Positions 24,200-34,200 of a stretch of DNA of 64,000 bases are shown piece after piece; positions within the stretch are counted from its first letter, which is position 1; each line of letters starts with the position of its first letter. The notes below the pieces were generated by a model. The model saw nothing but the letters and a program-made list of their open reading frames with translations, was not told the origin of the DNA and did no database searches. The stretch comes from Costus lasius (taxonomy: Eukaryota; Streptophyta; Magnoliopsida; Zingiberales; Costaceae). A program made the position numbers and the translations under genes. The stretch is taken from assembly GCA_027563935.2 (NCBI GenBank), contig JANVAS020000239.1, positions 4,898,001 through 4,962,000 on the forward strand. Direction: 5' to 3'.

Positions 24200-25904
24200 T
24201 GTTGGGGTATGCCCTTAAGGCTAATGTTTGAGGCCTTGGGATTCTATCAGTATCATGTAATAAACTCTTATGTTTATAAAGGCATGGTTGTTATTCAGTT
24301 TGTTACATTATCTGCTGCAATAAGTGTACTTCTGAATAATGTCTCAAAGCTGTTCAGCTAGGCTGACATGCTATATGTCCTTAGTCGAAATATCTTGGTG
24401 AACATGAGACAGCCTTGATATGATTGAGACTAATATGTGTTCTAATCTTATAGGATGCTTCGAGCATGGAATAAGATGTAGACTCATGGGTACATTGGAT
24501 GTACTGGACAGACCCTACTAGGATATTCAATTGTTTGTCACAATGTGAATAATCCTTGTTTGCAACAAGTGGCACATGTCCTCTGACTTGAGATCACTTG
24601 TGTTTCTAAATGATGATTGTCCTTGTTTTGAGGTAGTTCAATATCATTTGAAACATAATGGTTATAGACTATCTTGGATAATGATCATGAGTCAGGTTTG
24701 GGCACTAGTGATAGATACAGGATTGCCGTCTCCTTGTTTAAGGAGTGTGATGTTCTAAAGGGGCCCCCCTGAATGAGATGATTGAGAATAGTGTATGGCC
24801 ATACCCTGATGACTATGTTCATCTGATCTAATCATGCTCATCATATTGGAGCTACAGGCTTGACATGCTTGTCCAATAAGAACATCCAGTGGCAAAGGAA
24901 ACATGTATGCCTAGTGAAGTGGATTCACACTTGTGCTGTGGTTTGGGTGTAGTCTTGGAAGACTCTTTCCTTTATATCGGGAGACAGTGATGTGTTGCTA
25001 GATACCCCTCACTGATCGTGATAACGAAAGTTATCGTTACCGACATTTAAAGGAAACCCTCAGGGTCGCACAATTTGATGATATGGCTTACTTAAGTCAG
25101 ATCGTGTGGACTGAATTGTTTGGGTTCAGTTTGAAGGGATTTGATCTCTGATTATAAGTGAGATCTGGTCTGATCATGTTTGATTGATTAGGGCTTGAGA
25201 TCGGTAAGCTTCGATCGAGAGATTTGATGCTAGATCGGTGAGATCAAGAGCATCAAGAGATCAACGGTTAGATCTTGAACCATTTGGTTCAATAAGATAT
25301 AGACCATGGCTTGGGCCGGTTTGATTTGGTTAGTGAACCAAATTCAATTGGAACGGTTTGGCATGAACCGGTTCACATGGGTGAACGCTTGGTTCAATGC
25401 TAGTAGGAGTTTTGTTTGGTTTGTGGGCGCATGGCTTTATATCTTCTATTTATGGAATGTCATTATGTGCCACTCTCCAAAACGCCACATAACGCCTCAA
25501 CGTTTACCTCTTCTCGTGTGAACGCTTCCTTTTGGTGTGGAAAAGCTTTTGACGAGAAGGAGTGGTGGATGAAGGTGTGGAGCTCTCGGCCAAGCTTGAT
25601 CTCTCATCATCCTCACGCGACAAGGACCCTTTGAAGCGCTTTGCTAGCACAAAGGATTCAAAGGAGCAAGCCATCTTCATTTGTTGTGTGCGTCACCTTT
25701 GGAGAAGGAGCACTTGCGTCTTTGCTTCCAAGGCACCATCCATTCGATGGCATTGGTATGATCTCCTTCTTGATCTAATCAATCTATCAAAGTTGATCAC
25801 ATGAGCATATAAGCGATTGTGTTGTTGAAACCCTAGCAAAATTGCATGCGCCCCCTAAATTAGGGTTTCATCTGCTTGCGCTCCCCCTTGAAGGGGACTC
25901 TTCA
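24200..25904 (+). repeat. 5' LTR of copia D (1705 bp)
   Basis: It begins tgttggggtatgccc and ends aaggggactcttca. Dyads in order: CTCCTT-GTTT-AAGGAG (24730-24745), GGGGCCCC (near 24761), TATGGCCATA (24794-24803), GATAAC-GAAA-GTTATC (25020-25035), the 12-bp palindrome TGAACCGGTTCA (25374-25385) and a U5-terminal CCCCT..AGGGG hairpin (25882-25896). TATA-like candidates are tttatatcgg near 24972 and tttatatctt near 25437; I cannot decide between them. Confidence 0.94.
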
Positions 25905-25906
25905 AT

Positions 25907-25918
25907 TGGTATCAGAGC
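25907..25918 (+). other. Primer binding site (initiator tRNA-Met) of copia D
   Basis: tggtatcagagc, two bases after the LTR end, is complementary to the 3' end of plant initiator tRNA-Met and is the usual copia primer site. Confidence 0.9.
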
Positions 25919-27724
25919 TAGGATCTTATATGGTTCATATGATTGCTATGTATGTTATGTGATCCTTGTATGCTTAGATCTTCCTTACATGCGAGATTTA
26001 CATGTAAATTTTATACATGCCGAAACTTGTATGTTTCCTTGGTGCATGTATGTTGGTTGCGCTTCTATTATGTTGTTGTAGTTGTTTTTCTAAAAACCCT
26101 AAATGACATGCGCGACTTTCACTAGATCTAAGCCGCACCTACAATAAACCCTTAGACGTGTAAGATCCAAGGATCTTAAGTCCTGGTAAGCATTATTTTG
26201 GATTTAAATAAAATCATTAGCTGTGATATTTTATTATGATTCAAGTAAAATTTATTGAATGCTAATTAACTAGCTTGTTGATTGTTTAATTGTAATTATT
26301 TGATTTGAGTCTATTTGGTTGTTAATTTATTGTAAATTAATTAGAGATTATTTGTTTGATTATTGGCTGTTAATTTATGATAAATTATTATTGGTTGTTC
26401 ATGATAAATTAATTAGGATTTATGGTTGTAAATTGTAAGTTAATTAATTAGAACTTATTGGTTAATTAATTAGACCTTATTGGTTAATTAATTAAATCCT
26501 TATTGGATATTAATTAAATCCTTATTGGATTTGTGTTTAAGTGAAATAATTAATTGGATATTAGATTTAAAATTCAAATTATTAGTTAAATGGATTAAGT
26601 CCTAATCGGATTAACTAATTGGGTTTTAAAATTCGAATTTAGTTAGTTAAATGGATTAAACCTATTTGAATTAATGGGTTAATGGGTTTAAAATTTTAAA
26701 ATCCAAAGTTTAAGTGGGAATTGCGCTTAGGGTAAGAGTTTTTGGCGATTTTGGCTTGAGGAAAATTGTGGGCGACGGCTTGAGAAGAAGTGGCGATTCT
26801 TGAAGAGTTTTGAGGTGATTTTCTTCATCTTCTTCCCTTGGCGATTTTTCCTTGAAGAGAAGAAATTCCTTTGGCGAGTTCTTGATGATTTTTGGGCGAC
26901 TCGACTTAAAAGCTTTAGACGATTTCTTTTGTGGAGAATTTTCGGTTTAAGAGGTGAGTGGTGTGTCTTTTCGATTCCTAGCAATTTGGTTGTATTAATT
27001 AATGAGTTAGATTGATTGGAAAGTTTTATCATGCTAAAAACCGAATTTGAGCCATTCATTTATGAAAACCGAAATTTGATATTAATCTTGATATTGTGGT
27101 TAACATGTTTACATGTGAATTGAATCTTGATATTTCTCCATGAAAAGTTAGTTTAGGGTATTTTCCATGAAAACCGAATTTAAGGCATATCTCCATGAAA
27201 ACCGAATTTAGGGTAATTATTGTGTGGAGTTTAGGAAGCATTAAATCATTGATCTTGAGTATGAAATTCTTGTTAACTAAGGTGTTAATTAAGGTGTATT
27301 TTTAAATTGATATTATGTTTGAAACCGTGGGTTACATGTGTGATTTGTAAAGCAATTATGCTTTAATTTTATGTTGATTTTTGGGGCGCATGATAAATGT
27401 TATATGTCGAATTTTATGGATGCTTGATAAATTGCCAATAATGTTATGTTGTAAAACTCATGTTTATTTAATTAAGATCATGTAATCATGTTTGAGAACA
27501 TTGGGTGATAATTTAGCAAAATTACACTGAACTGACCAGCCTGAAATTTAAGGACTACACTATATTCGGTGATATTCAAATATAAAATATTATGTGTTAT
27601 GTTATATGATTTTGAGCAATATGAGTGATATAACTGTTATTTTGAACAATATGTGTGGTTATGTGAATTTGGAAAATTGTGGGTTATGTGAATTTGGAAA
27701 ATTATGTGATTATGTGATGGTTAG

Positions 27725-29431
27725 TGTTGGGGTATGCCCTTAAGGCTAATGTTTGAGGCCTATGGGAATGTATCAGTATCATGTAATAAACTGTTATGTT
27801 TAAAGGCATGGTTGTTATTCAGTTAGCTACATTGTCTGCTGCAATATATGTTCTTCTGAATAATGTCTCAAAAGCTGTTCAGCAAGGCTGATATGCTATT
27901 ATGTCCTTAGTCGATGTATCTTGGTGAACATGAGACAACCTTGATATGATTAAGACTAATATGTGTTCTAATCTTATAGGATGCTTCGAGCATGGAATAA
28001 GATGTAGACTCATGGGTACATTGGATGTACTGGACAGACCCTACTAGGATGTTCAATTGTTTGTCGCAATATGAATATTCCTTGATTGCAACAAGTGGCA
28101 CATTTCCTCTGACTTGAGATCACTTGTGTTTCTAAATGATGATTGTCATTGTTTTGAGGTAGTTCAATATCATTTGAAACATAATGATTATAGACTATCT
28201 TGGATGGTGAGCTTGAGTCAGGTTAGAGCACTAGTGATAGACATAGGATTGCCGTCTCCTTGTTTAAGGAGTGTGATGTTCTAAAGGGCCCCCCTGGATG
28301 AGATGATTGAGAGAGAGTATGGCCATACCAAGGTGACAGTGTTCATCTGATCTAATCATGCTTATCATATTGGAGTTACGAGCTTGACAGGCTTGTCCAA
28401 TAAGAACATCCAGTGGCAAAGGAAATATGCATGCCTTGTGAAATGATTCACACTTGTGCTGTGGTTTGGGTGTAGTCTTGGAAGACTCTTTCCTCTATAT
28501 CGGGAGACAGTGATGTGTTGCTAGATACCCCTCACTGATCGTGATAATGAGAATTATCGTTACCGACATTTAAAGGAAACCCTCAGGGTCGCACAATTTG
28601 ATGATATGGCTTACTTAAGTCAGATCGTGTGGACTGAATTGTTCAGGTTCAGTTTAAAGGGATTTAATCTCTGATTGTGAGTGAGATCTGGTCTGATCAT
28701 GTTTGATTGATTAGGGCTTAAGATCGGTAAGCTTCGATCGAGAGAATAGATGCCAGATCGGTCAGATCAGGGGCATCAAGGAGATCGACGGTTAGATCGG
28801 GAACCTTAGGGTTTATTTAAGATCTAGACCATAATACTTGGATTAATTGGTCTTGGACCAAACCGAAATGAACCGCTCATGGAATGAGCGCATGGTTCAA
28901 GGCTTGGCGACAAGTTCACTTGACGTGAACATATGGGGCGGTGAGTGGTTACTATTTTTAGTAACCATGATCTCCACTTGGTGGGGGGGGGGGGGGGCTC
29001 TCGTCCGATTAGAGTAATCTCTATTCTTGCCACTTGAACAGATTCCTCTCGACTCTCGTGGTGTGTGGCGACGCTTGAAGGTTGAGGAGGATTCGGCCAA
29101 GAGAAAAGATCTCCATCCCTTTCTCATTCGATCAAGGATTCTTTGAACCCTTGCTAGCACAAGGAGCGACAAAGAGTTTGCCATCATCCTCTTGTGTGCG
29201 AGACTTTGGAGAAGTGGCACTTGCGACTTTAGCTTCCAAGGCGACATTTACTCCATGGCGATGGTATGATCGTTTTGCATCATCTTCAATAGCTTTTCAT
29301 TAAGTTGATCTTTTAACATGCAAGTCGATCCTATAAACCCTAGTTTCCGCAAGTCAATATTTTATGCGCCATCACTTTAGGGTTTTTGCTCCCTCATGAA
29401 GGGGACCCCCCTTAGATAAGGGGCACTTTCA
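27725..29431 (+). repeat. 5' LTR of copia B (1707 bp)
   Basis: It begins tgttggggtatgccc and ends aaggggcactttca. Dyads: CTCCTT-GTTT-AAGGAG (28256-28271), TATGGCCATA near 28319, GATAAT-GAGA-ATTATC (28543-28558), and GGTTACTA-TTTT-TAGTAACC (28947-28966). Two tandem U5 hairpins lie near the end (CCCT..AGGG, then CCCCTTagatAAGGGG). A 15-G run is at 28983-28997. Confidence 0.95.
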
Positions 29432-29433
29432 AT

Positions 29434-29446
29434 TGGTATCAGAGCC
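29434..29446 (+). other. Primer binding site (initiator tRNA-Met) of copia B
   Basis: tggtatcagagcc two bases after the LTR end, complementary to the initiator tRNA-Met 3' end. Confidence 0.9.
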
Positions 29447-31260
29447 GAATTAATGTATGTTATTTTGATTGCTTGATGCCTTATGTGATCCATGTTTGCG
29501 TGTACATGCTTAGATCTAGTTAACATGCGTTTTTCCCTTTAAGTTTTTGTACATGCGAAACTTGAAGTATGTTATCATTGGCGCATTGTTGTTAGCGCAT
29601 GCTTTGTGTTTTTCTTAAAAACCCTAATTTACATGCGCGCCTAACACTAGATCTAAGGCCCTGCTATAAACCCTTAGACGGGTTATTAGGGTTGAAGTCA
29701 CCCCTAGTTTAGATCCAACAGTCTGATCAGACTATCTGACAGCCTGAATGGGTCGACCAGATAGCACCTTGGCGCAAGCCTATGGTGGCTATAGGTCGAC
29801 TGCAGACAGGCGTGTAGCGATGTCTGATTGAGACGATTAATGAACGCACCTGAGTTAGGCCCGGGGTCACGCCCGCTTGCCAGACCTCAGTGTGGTCGTT
29901 CAGCCCTGACGCATGCATGGTTGACCTTATGGTCGACTCAAGTCAGTTAGGACTTGGTGCATGCAAGGGCAGTGGATCTGACTAGGTTGGATGAGTGGAT
30001 CCCTAGTAATGGACCGTTGTAAGGTTGTAGGGCAAATAAGGAAAATTAAAATTGATCCCATGGGGTTTTCGAAAATTTTAATTTTTATGATGGATCACAT
30101 GGTTGTTGATTGATGCATATGTGTGTCTATTTAGTCTTATGTGGGCTGCCCGTTATTATTTGTGTGCTGTGCTGGGGCCTGCGTGCCTGGGAGTTAAATT
30201 TGTAAATTAATTATTGTGATCTGCGCATCACATTGCTTTAATTTATAAAATGTAATTGACCTGCGTGTCAATCTTGTCTAGATAGTTAAATTTGTAATTT
30301 AATTAGACAAGAGCACAGAGCACACTTGGCAGAGGCGCTTGCAGCAGTGGCTGGACCAGGTGGGAGGTCTAGGGTTCGACCCTAGGACCTGGCGCATTTT
30401 CCCTGGTGGGCGCACCTGTGCTGTAATTGGCGCTTGGGCCCTGGTTTGGTCCTGATGAGCAGCTAAAGACCCATGAAGAGCAAGTGAAGACTTAAGTTAG
30501 GTTAAGGTCTCACTAGGGCTATGGGCTTTTACCACATAAGATACATGCTTTCTTTTATTGTATAATATTAGAATTGCATGATTAAGTTTATTTTCTGCTA
30601 TCACCATAGGAATTGTATGATAGTGAAGAAGATAAAAGACCGTTAAAATCCAACGCTAAAATATCAAGCTCGTAAGCCTTCTGACGCGAAACCTCACTGT
30701 TCTGATTATCGTTGGAGCCGTGTTGTACCCACTCAGTGGGCACGTCCATCTATCTTCAGACGGTGCGGGATTACACCTGTGTGTTACAGAGTAGGGATTT
30801 ATCCCTTCTCGTTGCTCAGCATAGGACATGGTGGTCCAGGGAGTAGGTCGGGTCAGCTTGACCGTGTAGCCTACATATGTGGCGCATATGGTAGCACATG
30901 GAGGCAGCCATCTGTGGGGTCAGAGACTGTGTTGTACCAACTCAGTTGGCACAGTCTGCTGGATTGCCCAGATGAAGGGGAATCGCACGGGTTGGCGATT
31001 GGCAGGGACTGCCTACCAGAGATTAGTGCTTGTACTCTCTGTGCATCTTATCTCGCCTGAGCGGGACGCGGAGACCAAGTGTGAAATCTGGATCCCATCT
31101 CACTAAAAGAGTTCTACTCTTTCGGGCTGTTTTGCTGGATTTTTCAAGCCAGAGAAAATAGTGAGAAAAAGAATCTTTCTTAAGTCCTGATTGATTCTTA
31201 TACATTGATACTGACCTTGCTGTTCTTGCATTGTTGTAGATACCTGCAGCAACGAACACC
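29447..31260 (+). other. Untranslated leader of copia B
   Basis: About 1.8 kb between primer site and gag. Contains the tRNA-like module (tggc at 30327, B-box-like ggttcgaccct 30373-30383, folded hairpin 30365-30390) and the twin hairpins 30725-30743 and 30934-30952. The gene-free length is unusual for a copia element and conserved in all four copies, suggesting packaging or translation signals. The start codon corresponding to the long leader ORF of A is TTG here, so that ORF is not conserved. Confidence 0.8.
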
Positions 31261-34200
31261 ATGAACTTCAATGTGCGATCCCTACTGGAAAGGGAGAAGT
31301 TTGCTGGGCCAAACTTCTCTGACTGGTTTGGACACCTTAAGATCGTTCTTAAGGCAGAGAGGAAACTGTATGTCCTCGAGACGGCGATACCGCCGCAGCC
31401 CGCTCCGAACGCCGCAAGGGCGGTTCGGGAAGCCTATGAAAAGCACGTCAATGATAGCATTGATGTCGCTTGCCTGATGCTAGCGTCTATGACGCCACCG
31501 CTGCAGCGTCAGCATGAGGATATGTCGGCTATAGACATGATTACAAACCTCAAGATGCTGTATGCTGCACAGGCGAGGACAGAACGCTACAATTTGACAA
31601 AGCTCTTCTTTCAGAGCAAACTGGCTGAAGGGAGCCCAGTGGGAGCTCACGTGCTCAAGATGATTGGGCACAAGGAGGCTCTAGAGAAACTGGGGCATAC
31701 CATTAACCAGGAGCTTGCTGTGGACATTATTCTGCAGTCTCTCCCGCCATCATTCGACGCGTTCATTATTAATTTTAATATGAACAAAATCGATTGTACT
31801 CCGGCAGAGCTGCTGAATATGCTCTTGACCACTGAGGAGACTCTGAAGGGTAAGCCTTCGACCTCTGTCTTAATGGTTCCTTCCAGGAACAAGAAGAAGG
31901 GGAAGAAGGGCAAGGCCCCGGTCAAGAATTACAGCAAGGCTCTGAAGCAGAAGGTGAAGCGGTCTAAGGAATACAGGTGTTTCCACTGTGGCCAGCTGGG
32001 TCACTGGAAAAAGGACTGTAAAGCGCTCCAAGGAGATAAGAGGGGAAGCTTCGCTTCTGGCTCAGGTATATTCGTGACTGAGGTCATGTTTTCTTCTTCT
32101 ATATCATGGGTGTTGGACACTGCATGTGGAGTTCACATTTGTTCAAATGTACAGGAACTCAAGAGAAGAAGGCAGGTGGGACAGCATGAGGTGGACCTAC
32201 GCGTTGGAAACGGGGCACGGGTTGCTGCTGTTGCTGTAGGAGACTACTTTATTTCTTTACCATCTGGACTTGTATTGGAACTAGACAATTGTTACTTTGT
32301 TCCCAGTATAACTAAAAATATTATCTCCATTCCTGCTCTTGTCAGGAAGGGTTTTTCCTTTGAATGCAATATTTCAAAGTGTATTTTGTCTTTTGATAAT
32401 ATTGTTTATGCAACTGGTTCAATTAACAATGGGTTCTACATGTTGGACATGGAATGTTCGATACAGCAAATTGATATTAAGAAAGCCAAGTATGCTGATG
32501 ACAGCACCTTGCTATGGCATAGTCGTTTAGGCCATATCAACGAGAAACGCATTAAGCGGTTGCATGATTATGGACTGCTGGGATCATTCTCCTATGAGGA
32601 GATTGATACATGCAAAGCTTGTTTGATGGGTAAAATGACGAAGTCACCTTTTTCTCACAAAGGTCATAGGGCTTCAGGTTTACTTGACCTTATACACAGT
32701 GATGTGTGTGGGCCATTTGGTAAACATGCCAGAGGTGGCTATCAGTACTTCATTACCTTTACTGATGATTTCAGTAGGTATGGGTATGTCTATCTGATGA
32801 GACATAAGAGTGAATCTTTTGACAAGTTCAAAGAGTTCAAAAATGAAGTACAGAATCAGCTAGGCCGTAATATCAAGGCACTTCGCTCAGATCGAGGTGG
32901 TGAATACCTAAGTCATACGTTTACTGACTATCTAAAGGAGTGTGGGATTATCTCACAGCTCACTCCACCAGGAACACCGCAATGGAATGGTGTGTCCGAA
33001 AGGAGAAATAGAACGCTACTTGATATGGTTCGTTCTATGATGAGTCAGGCTACTCTTTCATACTCCTTTTGGGGTTTTGCACTGGAAACAGCTGCAAAGG
33101 TACTAAACCGAGTGCCATCCAAGGCAGTTTCAAAGACGCCATATGAGTTATGGTATGGGAAACAGCCAAGCTTGACATTTATCAGGATCTGGGGCTGCGA
33201 GGCTTATGTCAAAAAGCTCGCCTCTGAGAAACTAGAGAGCAGATCTGACAAATGTATCTTTGTCGGTTACCCTAAGGAAACTAAGGGTTATTATTTCTAC
33301 GACCCCAAAGAGAACAAGGTTTTTGTTGCTCGGACTGCCATATTTCTTGAGAAGGAGTTTCTTCTGCAAGAGGCCAGTGGGAGAGAAATAAAGCTGGATG
33401 AGAATCCAGAAGAAGGACAAAGTGACCAAGTAGAGTTGGATGAGCCTGAGCCGGTAGAACAGGTTATTGGACAACCTGAGGCTCAGATATCACGGGAACC
33501 GCGAAGATCGGGGAGGATTCGTCGACAGCCTGAGCGCTATGACGGACTCTATATCATTGACAATGATGAACCCCTCACTTATGCGGATGCGGTCAGTGGA
33601 CCGGAGTCAGCGAGATGGCTTGAAGCTATGCGCGCCGAGATGGACTCCATGTCAGATAACCAAGTTTGGGATTTGGTTGATCCGCCTCCGGGAGTAATCC
33701 CTATAGGCTGTAAATGGATCTTCAAGAAGAAGATTGACATGGATGGTAACGTAGTTACCTATAAAGGCAGGCTAGTTGCGAAAGGTTTCAAACAAATCTA
33801 CGGGATAGATTATGATGAAACTTTCTCACCTGTAGCCATGTTTAAGTCTATTCGGATTCTTTTCGCGATAGCTGCATATTATGATTATGAGATTTGGCAG
33901 ATGGATGTGAAAACAGCTTTCCTTAATGGAAATCTGGATGAGGATGTGTATATGACACAACCTGAGGGTTTCACTAATCCATCAGATCGTCATAAAATAT
34001 ACAAGTTAAAGAAGTCTATTTATGGACTTAAGCAAGCATCAAGAAGCTGGAATATTCGTTTTGATGAATCAGTTACTGAATTTGGTTTCATCAAGAACGA
34101 GGATGACCCGTGTGTATATAAGAGGTTTAGTGGGAGCGTGATCACTTTCCTAGTCCTCTACGTCGATGATATCTTGATCATTGGAAATGACATTCCTGAA

